Source of the DNA: Xiphias gladius
Lineage: Eukaryota; Chordata; Actinopteri; Istiophoriformes; Xiphiidae
Direction of reading: 5' to 3'
Assembly (NCBI RefSeq): GCF_016859285.1
Contig: NC_053405.1
Coordinates: forward strand, 4,077,260 to 4,141,259
Length of the DNA: 64,000 nt
The stretch's first letter is position 1; every line of letters begins with the position of its first letter. The position numbers and the translations under genes are program-made. This document shows, piece by piece, positions 14,925-27,865 of this stretch. A model generated the notes under the pieces. The model was not told the DNA's origin. It searched no databases and saw nothing but the letters and a program-made list of their open reading frames with translations.

Positions 14925-15800
14925 AACAATACGTAAGTTTGGCTCTTTTCAATATGTTGCGCTTCGTTTGAGATCCTCATGTCGAGCAATATTAGTAACC
15001 TTCTACACCTTCCCAAAATATAGTGAAAACTTTTTTGATGACTTTGCTAAACTACTGTCTGCCATGTATATTGATTTAGCTGTCTTGTTATAGTTGGCGA
15101 TTTTAATATTCATATTGATAATCAAATTAGGCAGTGCTAAAGAACTTTCGAACCCTGCCTTCAGTTCCTGTCATTGATCTTTTAAAAAGTTTCAGTTCTT
15201 GCGTATGTTATTGATGCCATTGCCCCCATGAACATCAAAGTTGTCTCTGCAAAAACTGAAATACATTTTCTTCTCCCCAAAAAAGAAGAAAGATTAAAAG
15301 TCAATGCTCACCTTGAATCCATGACACTAAAATCTACAAATCAGGCCAGAAACCTTGGTGTATTTATTGACTCTGACCTAAATTTCAACAGCCACATTGA
15401 GACAATTACAAAATCAGCCTACCACCACCTCAAAAACATGGCAAGAATTAAAAGGATTTCTGTCTAAACAAGATGCAGAAAACCTTGCTCATGCATTTAT
15501 TTCCAGCAGGCTAGACTATTATAATGGTGTCTTTACTGGTCTTAGCAAAAATTCAACCAGACAGCTGCAGCTTATCTAGAATGCTGCTGCCAGAGTCCTC
15601 ACTAATACCAAGAAAGTGGAGCACATTACACCGGTCCATAAATCACTGCACTGGCTTCCTGTGTGTCAAAGGATAGATTTTAAAATCCTATTACTTGTCT
15701 ATAAAGTACAAAATGGTCCTCGGTCTAAATACTTCTCTGATTTACTTGTACATTACAAAGGGATCGAGACCCCTCAGACCTCCTCTCTCGACCTGTCTAG
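14925..15800 (+). pseudogene. L2/Rex1-like LINE ORF2 remnant (endonuclease and RT tail)
   Basis: The endonuclease part reads ILVTFYTFPKYSENFFDDFA and, after a frameshift, LVIVGDFNIHIDN at 15084-15122, containing the GDFN motif. After an internal deletion, the reverse-transcriptase C-terminal part reads ARNLGVFIDSDLNF, FISSRLDYYNGVFTGL, then NAAARVLTNTKK, SLHWLPVCQRIDFKILLLVY and SDLL. These are in different frames with a stop after LQLI. The catalytic RT core is missing. It is a dead, internally deleted non-LTR retrotransposon copy. Confidence 0.85.
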
Positions 15801-15804
15801 ATGT

Positions 15805-16320
15805 TGTGAAGGGATTTTCTTCACTAAGGAGAGAATTCTGCAATCATCCATTTTAGTTGTGTTCCGTGGTCTTCCAGGCCTTTTACATTCTTTCATTTTA
15901 AGAATGTACCATATTGTTGATTTGACCACTCCTAACGTTTCTGCCATCTTCCCGACAGGTTTGTTGTTGTTTTTTTTTCAGTCTAATGATGGCCTCCTTC
16001 ACTTGCATCAACGCCTCTTTGGACCTTATATTGGTAGTTCCCACGAACAGCTATCAAATGCAAATTCAACACATGAAAATAACTCCAGACCTTTTATCAT
16101 CTTAAGTTATCATTAAATAACAAGGGAACAGGCCACACCCGGCCATGAAACTGATTGACCAACTACTTTTGATCCTCTAAAAATTAAGGGCTATGTATAA
16201 AAATGACTGAAATTCCTAAAAGGTTAATTTAATGTTTTTTTTAAACCCCTTGAATTAAAGCTGAAAGTCTACACTTCAATCACATCTTGATGGCTTTGTG
16301 TCAAATCCATTGCGATTATG
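15805..16320 (-). mobile_element. Tc1/mariner element fragment, minus orientation
   Basis: The minus strand matches the 5' third of a common fish Tc1-like element. It has an inverted-end-proximal region (about 16320-16120), then a leader with cctttgttattt-like and gtggcc strings, then a start of transposase coding that is decayed (helix-turn-helix region around 15870-16010). The plus-strand open frame at 15616-16116 passes from the LINE into this element antisense and is not a gene. The rest of the transposase is missing. Confidence 0.65.
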
Positions 16321-19037
16321 AAAAATCGGGTCACCATCCAAATACTTAGGTAACTAACTGTAGTTACCTCTATATGTTGGTATATATCATTATAAATTCA
16401 ATTTGATAACAACTTAAATTATGAATTAAATGTTTTACAAAAGTCATATATTAGATGTTTTCAAAACATTTGATCGTCTCAATATGCTAAATGTAAAAAC
16501 TTTTGATTTTTACAGAAGAGGCTTCATGTTTGTATTGTTGCTGATAAACTGCCAATTGTTGCTGCCACTTAGATGGTTGAAACAGACAAAAACAAGGGAT
16601 GTTAGCTGGAGGGCCAGCAAGGGATGGAGAAATAAGGGCAGAAAGAAACAAACAACAAGAGAGAGACATAATCAAGAGACAGAGCACAAAACCGAATTAA
16701 AACGAAAGACAGAAAAAAAAAAAATAATGGAATAAAGAGTGTTTGTGGGTTGGGGGGTTTCTGAGGAGGAGTTTATTCATACAGTGGCTGTTGGTAAATC
16801 AGGGCAGACGGCAGCAGCCTGCAGCTTTAATGAAAATGTCTATGGAGGGGAAAAGGTTTCATTAAAACCATATTGGAGGGCAACATCATTTCATCCTTGC
16901 AGCCCACACACACAAATACACACAGTCACACACACTCTGGAAAACCAGCAATCTCTGTAACCTCCCTATCATCCCATTTCCTTCACTCTGTTTCATCTGT
17001 GCTGATCTAAGAGTCAGGGGTATCATTTGAAGCAATGCTAGGCGGATGTGGTCTGATACTCTCCTTGGCTTGTCAAATTTTTTTTTTTTGTGCATAAAAA
17101 ATATTACAGCCCATGTGGCAACAGTTACAGCCAGAGGAGGAAACCCTCAAAGGAACAGAATGAGTAAAGAATTCAAGACAGCTGTATAGCATTTAATATT
17201 ATTCTTTTGCCCTGGCTGTATGGGAACTTCCCATGGAAACGATGTTTAGCTCTACAATGTCTGCCACATTTTAAAGGGGATTAATGGAAGTGGGGATAGC
17301 CATTTGGCAGACCTGAATTTGACTACAGGAAATGCAAAGGATTCAAGGGGAGGTTAGTTGGAGCAGTGGAAAAGACGGGTTGAGAACTGGGAGCACCAAA
17401 ATACAACCAAGGCTAGGAGAAGTATTTTGATAGGCTGCTGGCAGCATTAAGATACAGTAGAGGGAAGCAGATAAGGACAGGAGTGCCGACTGCAGGATTG
17501 AGACGCAGCCGCAGAGCGGAGATAGGAAGAGGGATGGTTGCAGTGGCAAGATAATGTGGAGGCCCCGTGGCTGATAGATGAAGCCAGCCCCAAGGTCAGC
17601 CTGGGAGTGGCAGATGAGTGCATAACATTTCCACTCAGCGTTGTGCCACCGAGTGTGTGTGTGTTCATATATCCAAATCTGTGAGCGTACAGGATAAACA
17701 GGTCTAAATCTGTAAGTGGTGAATGCAAACTTTAGCTTTTTGTATGTTTTTCAGGCATTTCTCCACCAAAGCTCCAATATAACAAAGAAGAAGACAGGCC
17801 TCAACTCAGTCAGAGGTGACTTTAAAAGGAACAGTTCACTCCAAAGCAAAACTTCACTAATTATCTACAATCAGTTACCGAGAACAACCACAAAACAAGC
17901 ATAGCTGGAAACCAGTTTCAAAGAGACAGCAAGAGCCTCCCCGTGAAATGACTCCAAAAACATCATGCAGCATAATCCAATTGCTCTGAGGACAAACAAC
18001 TGCACTGTGGCTAGAAGTTCCGATATTTAATTACAGTTTATCATCCTTTCGCCGCTCACAATGCCCTGCTCAGCCTTCAGTGATTTAGTGAAAGAGGTCA
18101 TCTTTATTCAGCCCAGCTTTTTGAACATCTAAGAGATAATGAAGTCCACATTCATTTTAGTTTCAGACTAAGTTTCATTTCTGAGTTTTTTAAGAACCAG
18201 TTCTCAGGTCTGCAAACTTGCTAAATTTGGTCTATGTTTTTATTTACATGTGAAATGGTAAATAACAATAATAATAAATAGTTATAATAATAAGTAAATT
18301 ACCAGCTTTGGATCATCCATCCCTTTAACAAAAACATCCTCATACTTTTACCAACAAAGAATAGATTTAATTGATGATTTATGATAAAACAGTATTTTTA
18401 GTTAAGAAGTTAGGACTTCATGACTTTCTGATAAAAGCATGTGAAACGCATTCGTTTTCACCAATTATATAACATGATCAACATAGGTGGGAAAGTTTGA
18501 TCATAATTTTTTGTTACAGCCTTTAAAAATTAAAAAATATTGTTTTGTTTTGTTTTTTAAACAGAGCTCTGTTTATAAATAAGAGAAACAAACTGCCCAT
18601 ACTTCTCTGAAGTCAAATGGGTTGATTCTCAGTATTTATGACTAGACTGCTATTACTATTGCTGAAACAATTAGTGGACAGAAGATTGGGTGACACATTT
18701 TGATTTTCTCTTTTTAAAACACTCTAAACCAAACATCTTCAGTTCTTGGCTGTTGTTGTCACCATTACATCTAGTAACTTCTGGAAGCAAGTTCATTCAT
18801 TTATACCCAACCTATTATTACTATCCACTGGTACATTTAAATAGAGTTTAGGCTAGCCATTGCTTTAACGTGTCAATTAACTGTTTGGAGCACCTTGAGA
18901 TAAGATGTAAATGCGCACATGCTCTGTGTGTATAGAGGGCAAGAGACACTCTCGCTGAGAGCTGTGCTATGAAAACCATGCAAAGTATGCAGGCAGTGTG
19001 CAGGGAAGGCAAGCTCTCCAACAATGACTGAAACTAC

Positions 19038-19425
19038 ACTGAGGGGGAGGGAGGAGAAGCGGCGGCAGAGGAGCATAATGAAGAGAAAGAAAAGTGGCAA
19101 GATGAAAATATGGAGGGGAGGAATGAAAAGCTAAAAGAGAATGAAGAGGAGAGGGAAAAATACAAAGGGGAGGAGTAAAGGGGGAGGGGGAACAGAGGGA
19201 ATGAAGAGAAGGAGAAAAGGGGGGGGGTCGGGTGAAAGAGGAGGTAGAAAAGATAAAGGGAGTGGAGGTGGAGAGAGAAAGCTAAAAGATGAGGTGAGTA
19301 TGAGGCAGCAGGAGAAGACGACGATGGGATGAGAAATCCAGAGAGGTAAGGAAAGAAAAAGATAAGAGGAAAGGATGAGAGGATGTTGAAGAGGAGGAGG
19401 TAGAGTAGAAAAAGCAACCAGAGGG
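19038..19425. repeat. Purine-rich tract, about 390 bp
   Basis: The plus strand is overwhelmingly A and G (gaggagaggg, gggggaggggg and similar), with scattered T/C. Apparent Lys/Arg/Gly-rich and Ser/Pro/Phe-rich frames on the two strands come from this composition. Confidence 0.8.
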
Positions 19426-19814
19426 AGAAATTTCTTGTTGAGCATCTCTGGAAGTCTCGATTCTCCACTTGTTCCTGAAGGGGATCACAAACAGTCCACT
19501 TTCGACTGTAAACTGGATGCTGTGCAGATAATAAAGGGACCAATGAAAGTGGAGGGGAGCACTGAGGCTGAAAAGCTGGCTGTAGGATCAATCGCGTGTG
19601 TGTGGTCTGTCGGTGAGCGGTTTGTAATCCTGTAGAAGTGTTGCTGGAGATGACAAAACTTCACTGTAATCTCAATCTCAATCTTGCCTTCTTAGTCTAT
19701 ATTTTCATAATCGGCAAACGTGCCAAAGAACTGCAGAAGAGCCAGAGTCTGCACCTCTTAATTCTAACCAAAGCCAGAAGGTCAAGGGGACAGTTATTGG
19801 ACACACCACACAGT

Positions 19815-20095
19815 GGTTGAGTTAGTACTGATGATTATTTGTATTATTCATTCATCACTGTTTCAGTTAACTGATTATTATTTAGTAAAAATCTCAAAAT
19901 GGTGTGGTCTAAGCCAAAATTTGTAACCCAAAGAAATTCAATTTACAATGATATAAAACAGAGAAAAACAGCAAATCTTAACATTTGACAAGTCTGAAAT
20001 AGAAAATATGTGATGTTTTTGTTTGATACAGTATGACTTATATGATTATCCACTATTAAAATGTTGTCAATTAATTTTCTGACACACTGACTCTG
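19815..20095 (+). repeat. Dispersed AT-rich fish repeat, copy 2
   Basis: Contains gtttcagttaactgattatt, cccaaagaaattcaatttac, gagaaaaacagcaaatctta and tcaattaattttctgac, the recurring body of a teleost repeat built round attaatcgatta-like motifs. Confidence 0.6.
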
Positions 20096-22279
20096 GTAGA
20101 AAAATGGGATTAAACTGCTGATAGCTAAAACCTTGTGCCAAAAATCTCCAAATCTGAAGTATCATTCTAAACAGTATTCAGATTGTTATGATGGATAATC
20201 TAAAAGAGGACTGGACACTACAACTCTCCACCCTCAGCAGGCTGAGGCAAGTCTCAGGAAGATTAAATCCCATTCCGTATATTTACTGACTGCAGTCAGG
20301 AATAAACCCTCATCATATCATCATCCCCATGTAAAAAGTGCACGACACTGACTGGCTCATATCTGACATTTAAGAGGTAAAACGAAATTACAAAGCGGCA
20401 GAAATCAGCTGGGCCACTACTCTCTAGGGTCCTGCTAAACACAAGGTGCAATTAAGATGTTAGAAGTCTCACAAGAGTAAACCAAAAGTCATTATCACTC
20501 CTCGGGTGCCCACTACAGTTTGACAGGTGATCTATGCTGCATCTCTGCAAAAGTTGCACTCTTGTCCACTTTTTTCACCTCACATTTTTTACCAAAAATC
20601 CAACCTAGGCGAGGGAACTGAACTCTGCCATGAAGTTAAAAAGTGTTTCTCCCGAGAAATTTGCCTCTCTGTGAAAAGGCACTGAGGACTGACACTTTTA
20701 GCAAAATAAACCTTGAGCCAAACCCAATTTATTGATGTAAAAGCATGTAATTTACTTTTGACAGCTGATGGACAACACACTGATGTTCCTCTGAAGTTGA
20801 CCTTTCCTCTACCTCTGAAAGCTCTCCTCGCTGCCAGCCAAAGCATCTTTCCCACAGCACCTTCCCATGTTGATGCTGCAGGGCAAAGTTACAACCGACT
20901 CAGCGCTCTAACAACCCGCTCCAGCTCTCCTAGATCACCACTGTCTCGCCTCCTGGCTCAGGGCACAACTTAGACTCATTCCCCAATTTACTGCAGACAT
21001 TTACAGGAGAGGGGTGGAGAGTCAGGTGGTGTGTGGAGCGATGCTTGTGTGATGCTGTGTGGGGTGAGAATAAGATTTTAATTCGTGTTGCATCTGTGTG
21101 CTATTACATTATCTTGTCAGACAAAGAAGATGAGCAAGTGAAGCAGTGGGTCGTGAACAGTGTGTTACAATACAAGCAAAAATTTAAAAAAAGATGGTGG
21201 GAGGGATGAGGAGGTAAAGATGTAATTGGAGGGCTGTTAATACTGCTGACAACTCAATGTGAGGCTGTTTGCCTAGTTTGTCATTGCCAGCTTGGAGGCT
21301 GAGGAGGGTGGTGTGTGTGCTCTCCTCAAACAGGAGGATATCTTCATCATGCATAAACACTCAACTTCACTGGATCAGGATTAATTCCCTAACTAAACCA
21401 GCAGCAAATATACCGTGCATCTTTCATACACATACAAGATCCGCTCTAAAAATGCTGTTGTTAAAGCTAAAACATCCTAAAAGTTTATGAAATTTACTGT
21501 CATTTATTTATGTCTATCTACATTTTTAATTTATAGTATAAAAGTGATTTCTTTTCTCAAGCGATATTATCAGAAGCACAATCCCTCATCCTACAACCAG
21601 GAGTAAATGGAAGGCCCTGGTTCTTGGGTATTTATCTGTGGGTTATTTAATGTTCCCGGAGTTAACATGTTAATAAAAATTCTGCGGGATGAGATATATT
21701 TCGGGGGGACAGCGGACGTTAATTATAACAGGGGAGGGATCGAATTAAGCCCGTGTCGCCATTAGTTAAAGCCGGGGCTGACAAAGGCCCCGCTGTTTTC
21801 TGAGAAAAGAACCTGTGAATCAGCCAAAGTTTCTGATGAAGGCCTGGACAGTGTGATAGGTTTAACAGATTACTCAAGGAAAAGGACAGCATTGGGGGGA
21901 AAGACGCCCCGGCCCAAACGAACGATACCTAGAGGGGTGAAAATGAAAAAATAGAAGCAAGGGTGAAAGAAGGTGGGATTGGAGGGAAAGGAGAAATATG
22001 AGAAAGAGAAAAAGTTTAGGCTGTGGGACAGAGAGGCAGAGGGGTCAGGAACAAAATTTATTGATGGCTGATTTACAGTCCTGAGCTTCACTGGGGAAAC
22101 CAGGCAGGAGATGTGCGTATATGCAAGTAACAAAAGGGAATGGATTGTCTAGACAGAGCACACACATACACACAAATCTTTGACAAAGGATAAGTGTAGC
22201 CTGGTATTCAGACTGAACTGCCACTTTGTTTATACTTTCTGTTTCAGTCTGACGGACGTACAGTTAGCATAGTGTATGA

Positions 22280-22770
22280 TAAGCATGTTAAAGACAACGG
22301 TGGCAATATCATTATTGTGATGATGAACAAACTGAGCCTGAAGATGAAGCTCCCAATGGACAGGTCGACCTACGTTCCAGGCCTCACCTATGGTCAAGAG
22401 CTCTTGGTAGTGACTGAAAGAATGAGATCAAAGTCTGGACCCTTAAGGGACAGAGTGCAGAGATCAAACATCCAGGAGGACCTTGGTGTACCACCAATGC
22501 TCCTTCATGTTAGAAGGAAACAATCAAGTTGGTTTGGGCATCTCATTATGATGCCTACTGGACACATTGATCTTTAGATTTTCCAGGCAGTTTCAACTGG
22601 GAGGAGACCCCAGTGCAGACCGAGAACACAGCTTAGAGGTCACTGATGTCCAATTTGGTCTGAGAAGACCTCTGGATCCTCCAGGTCAAGGTAGAAGACG
22701 TGGCTGGTGTCAAGGCTGTCTGGGCTACTGTGCTCAACCTACTGCCACTGTTGAATTATTGAGTGAGTCC
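22280..22770 (+). pseudogene. Non-LTR retrotransposon RT C-terminal remnant
   Basis: The plus strand encodes STYVPGLTYGQELLVVTERM, then LRDRVQRSNIQEDLGVPPML and SSWFGHLIMMPTGH. These match the tail of a vertebrate LINE ORF2 whose consensus reads LTYGHELWVMTER, RDRVRSSDIRE and WFGHLIRMPPGR. Downstream DNA still resembles the Arg-rich TGRRPRGRPR segment (aactgggaggagaccccag) but is frameshifted. The exact clade was not determined. Confidence 0.8.
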
Positions 22771-24959
22771 CATTTAGTTTACAATTGAGCTCCTTTAAAC
22801 CTTTAATTAAACCTTGCATACTTGCATACCTATAAATGATTTCAATTTGCATCTTGTAATGTGCAGAAAATGAATAAGTAGCTATAACTGACACGGGTTT
22901 TTAAGGGTTTGACAGTTTCCACTTTGACTCACACTCTGTCAGGCTGTATACGTGTCATCTCTCAACAGTCAGAGGCTCACCAACCCATTTCCTATCTGCT
23001 GAACAATAAAGCTAGTTAAGAATTAGCCACTTTTTATATACACTCGGCTTACGTAGGATTTAGGGGCAGCCTCCCAACCACTTCACTGACAGCCGGGAGG
23101 TACAGGAGAAAGTGGCAGCTGTGTAGATAAACATGAGATCAAGCAAGTGCGGAATAAAACCCTTTATGTGATCTACGCAAATACGAATCACGCTGAAATG
23201 ATCCACCAATCCTACCACCCTCGTGCAGAAAATCAGAAGTTGAGGAGTAACAGGAGGGAAGGTAATCGACCATGCATAGGTCGTTATTAGTTAACTTTTT
23301 GGCCTTTCAACTGTGACCTTAAGTTGAAAAATGGGCCTCTGAACTTTACCTCTGAGCTCGGGACAGAAAAGAGAAAGGGCTTGAAGAACACAAAGAGATA
23401 CTTTAAAATATTCTTCAAAGATATTCATCCATTAAAAAAAAAAAAAAAAAAAAAAATTCTGGCAAAAATATTTACATACTTCAATACAACAAGGATGGGG
23501 ACAAACAAAATATTCTTCAGGAACACGAATTTGAGAGCATCTTCTCCCAGACAAACCCAAGCATCAACAACACTGAATTTATTTTTGAAAATGTTTTTAC
23601 TTACTGAAAGAAAAAAAAAAACATTTCCATATTATGCAGAGGTGTTAGACAAGCAGGCCCCTTCATGTGCTGATGTGCCGGAGACTACAGGATTTCCAAT
23701 AAGTCCCTAGTGTTCATCCGTGTCTGAAAAATGTTTATATGTTTAAATATTTGTTTATTTTACGCTTGTTTTTTCAATGGTACCATGCTGCAAAGCGGTT
23801 TCTGTCCAGGATAAAGCAGAGCCCCGCATCACGGCGTTCAGATTACTATCTTTACAGATTATTTCGTCTCTGAAAGGTGAGTTCCTGCTGCGCTAGATTT
23901 TCTAAATGCTAGGGACACAGTATCGACTGCTCCATCATGCTTGTAAATCAGCAATCTGTTATTTTGTTACTCTCATTGGCTCAGCTCTTTACGCACAGCT
24001 CAATAACACAGTTTATGATTAGTACAGATAGTCAATATGGCTGCCATCAATTTCATTCATCAGAACACAGTAACAGTTGTTTTTACTGTAAATAATAGAT
24101 GAATAAGGAAAAAAAACACTGATTTATCGATTTCATAAATTTTTTTGGAAATATCCAAAAATAACTCCAGTTTTCATGTTGGACTACAAAGCCCTGGAAG
24201 GATAATAATCGCAAATGACGGGTCGTTGCCACAGAAAAAGGGTGTGCTGCAGGACAGTTTTTAAAATAAGTAAGTACATAAATCTGTTCCAGATATAATG
24301 ACGAAAGTATCAGACGAGTGCTTTTCCAGTGATCGGCGACTGGGGCGACCCGAGGGGTCAACATTTAATAAACAAGCGTTGAAGTGTAAAACAAGAAGGG
24401 CCTCGCCCATGAAAAACAAAAAAGGAAAAACGCTAACGTAGCATTTGTTGCTTGCCATCCCCTGCGGTTGTCTGTCAGTGGCGGAGTATTGCAATATTGC
24501 GGTTATAGCGACAGCATTATGAGGTAATTACTTGTGTGTCATTCAGAGGACAGCGAGATCACAACACCTGTCACCAAAGGAGAAACCACTACACAGCCTA
24601 TTTAGGAGAGAAAAAGTTAGGCTTCTAACTTTTAACAATACGGTAAACAATAAGCCCAGAAACGAAGACTTAGACTAGTTTTTAAAAATGTATTTCTGTA
24701 TTTTTTCATTCTTCCATCTATAAATGACTTCATTTCATCCGTTTGCCAGTGAAAGTCATACATGAGTGATATAATGCCCTTTGATCTATTTTTTTCATCC
24801 TCTCCAACCCTATAAATGCATCATTGAGCCTGGATTTGAGGCTCTCTCGAAAACATACCCCAGGCGAGGTGACCCTTTCCTCCTACACCAACAGCACTTT
24901 GCTTACTGTTTTCACAGAAAGCACGCCAAGCTCTAATTTGCATAATTTTTTTCTCCAAT

Positions 24960-25145
24960 TCATCAATCAGTTGTTTGGTCTATAAAAGAAAATGTCTGTC
25001 ACAGTTTCCCAGAGCCCAAAGGTGACATCTTCAAATGTTGTTTTTAATCCAATCAACTGTCCAAAACCCAATATCCAAAAAATGTTCAGTTTGCAAATGA
25101 TTCAAAACAGATTAGTTGATCAGCGGTTTCAGCTCTAGTTGCTAT
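24960..25145 (+). repeat. Dispersed AT-rich fish repeat, copy 3
   Basis: Contains acagtttcccagagcccaaa, ggtgacatcttcaaatgttg, caactgtccaaaacccaata and a ggtttcagctctagttg end. Same family as the copy at 19815. Confidence 0.6.
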
Positions 25146-27704
25146 GTTGTTGAGGGTTTGGTTACAAAGCAAAGGAGTGATCACGACTTCTCTAGAATCT
25201 TAATAAGTTATATAATTTTACAGTAGCTTATTGATTTTGCATGTTTTTTGTTCAATCCGTTCAGTAAAGGTTGAATAAAGGTGGCACACCATCTGACCTG
25301 AAATTAAGAGAGCCATCTGCTAACATCAGAAAAAACACGGCATATGATATGAAACAAAATATTAAGCATCAGGAAAAACAAGCACAGGCTCTCACACAGA
25401 AAACGCCACATATTTAATGAGTGAGAAAGCTGTTAAGACAGTTTTCAAGTGACTACACTGATGATCGGAGTAGCCCATTGCCACATTAGGGTAAACAAAA
25501 AACTCTCAAAGCTTTTACAAGTTGTGAAAAGTAGTGCTAATGGCTCAGTTAGACACCATCAGGGGGGAGGTGTGAGGAAAAACTCATCTGCGTGCTGCTG
25601 AAGTTAGCTCGAGCTGGACACACACTTACAAGGCTAATATCAAGGATCTGTAAATCATTCATGACTTTATGGGAGCAAACTATTTTGATTAAGCGGTCAA
25701 ACAATTTCCGTATCAATATTCCTCCAGCTTCATCCTGATGAGAAAAATTCACCCAATGACACCGTTACCCTTTTCAGTTCAAAATCTACATGGAGACCCA
25801 CTTATTCAGAGCAACTTTAGGCACCCAATGACAAATAGGAACCCAGTACCACTGCTAGATGGCTTTATGAACTGGATTTAATTCAGTGACTGGATAACCT
25901 CTCTAGTTGTAAGTGAAGGGCACCTTCATTGGCAGGAAATGGCAGGGAGCTGCATTAGTCAAGAGCGGGGGGAAAAAAATGTATGCAACTGAAAAAAAAA
26001 CTCGGTTTATTGAGCTTTTCACTTCTGTACCTGAAGACACTTCACCTCATGGTTTCTAACATGAGTCGGTAAAACAGTAAGTGCATTTGAGGCAGTTGAC
26101 AGGTACAGAGAAGCAGCAGCGTAAGAGGCTCGTGAGTGTGCTTCCTCTGACCTGACCTGACGGTGTTATGTCTGCTGCGTTACTCTTCAGAGAGTGATTC
26201 AGCCGTGTTTGTTACTCAGCAGTGTTTAACACACTGAGCTGCTACTCCACTGTTGCTGTGGTGAGAGGGGACTCTGTACACAAGCATGTATTGAGAATGG
26301 CAGCCAAGTTTGCAAAGCTCTTAATAAACTGAGGTTGGCTGTGTTCCCATTCGGTTTTTTGGCCGCATGATTTGTGGCTATGGATACATTTCACAGTAAA
26401 TGCTGGTTCTATAAAGACACTTTTCCAGCAGTATCTTTTTTTTTAAATGGATGAAACCACTTTTCGTTGAGTTTTAGAGTGAATAAGTTTTTGTCCAACT
26501 TTCCATGTCTGTACTTTCGAAAACAGGATCACACCACAGGTGATTTCCATGATTTCAATAAATAAATATATAAAAATTAAAATAAAAAACTCCCCCAGAG
26601 TTTTCACTATGAGAATGTATTCAAGTAATTTTCAATATCCTAGCTGTGGTGAATAATTACACAGCCACTGAGGCTGCAGAGTATGACCCAACTGTGTGCT
26701 GATAACTGATGAAAGAGAGTGGGTGTTTGAGGTCTCTCTTAAAGCAAGCCATCTCTGCTGAAAAGCACATTTCTTAATCCGAGTGGATTAATTGGACAGA
26801 TGACGAGCTTCTGTATCTTGTTAACGTCAATCAAACTGAGGCAGGTTAGCTTCAATGCCACTAATTAAAAAGGAAAAATGTGAAACAGTGGGCAAAATAA
26901 ACAACACTCCAGCTGACATTTTCATTATTGAAAACTTTATCGTGATCATCAACTTTCTACCTCATTTACTGTTCGTCTTTTCTTCTGTTTTTTCCTCATT
27001 TTTATGACTCTCTCTCTCATTCTCACCTATCACCCACTAGTTTTATATTAAAACCTCCTTCTGAGGACTTACAAATAAGGATGCCAGTATAAATTCCAGA
27101 CCAAGTTGGGGCAAGGGCGTCATAGGAAATATGCTGAGGCGGTTTTTAGGTAAGCACAGCCACTGCTACATCGTAAATACTGCATGAGTGTATTTTCCTG
27201 TCTATACGCAGCAGATCGATGATAATATGCAAAGTCTAAGTCAAAGGCACTAACGACCATACAACTACTTCACTGAGCCATTCAGCTTAGCGTAGGTAGG
27301 AGTGCTGCCCCACCACATTTGTCATAGCTTGTTCATGATAACGTGACACAGTACTGATCCCTGCAGGGACATTTTGGAAAGATGGATGAATTACGTCGCT
27401 GTTCACTGATTTCACTTACACTCAAATATTTGAAATTTCACAATTTTCTTGCAAAACAAAAAATTCTCAGTGTTTAATCAGTAGTTTGACAAAAAAAAAT
27501 TAAGTGCTCACAATTATGAATTTTGGAAATGGATTAATGCAGAGTTTTTACATGACAAAATACCCTGATTTGTCAGATATTTATTTCATTGGATTTGCCA
27601 AAAAAAAAAAACAGATATCAGTCAAGGCTGTAGTTTATCTATTAATTTTTATCAATGGAATTTCCACAAAATTTAAAATTTCAAGATATATAATATTGTG
27701 ATTA

Positions 27705-27865
27705 GACCTGAAACAATGACTTGATTAATCAATTATTTGATCAACACTATTCACTATATTTTTGACATTTATAGATAAAACAAGTAATTAGTTAATCAGG
27801 AAAGTAGTTGGCACATTAATCAGTAATGAAAATAACAGTTAGCTGCAGCGCTAATCCTGATATAA
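27705..27865 (-). repeat. Dispersed AT-rich fish repeat, copy 4 (short)
   Basis: Starts cctgaaacaatgacttgatt, continues aatcaattatttgatcaaca, and ends gttagctgcagcgctaatcc. These are the two ends of the family with the middle shortened. Confidence 0.5.

Noticed and set aside
19034-19591. 185-codon Ser/Pro/Leu/Phe-rich frame on the minus strand
   Set aside because: It follows from the pyrimidine-rich strand, is low complexity, and has no splice partner or family.
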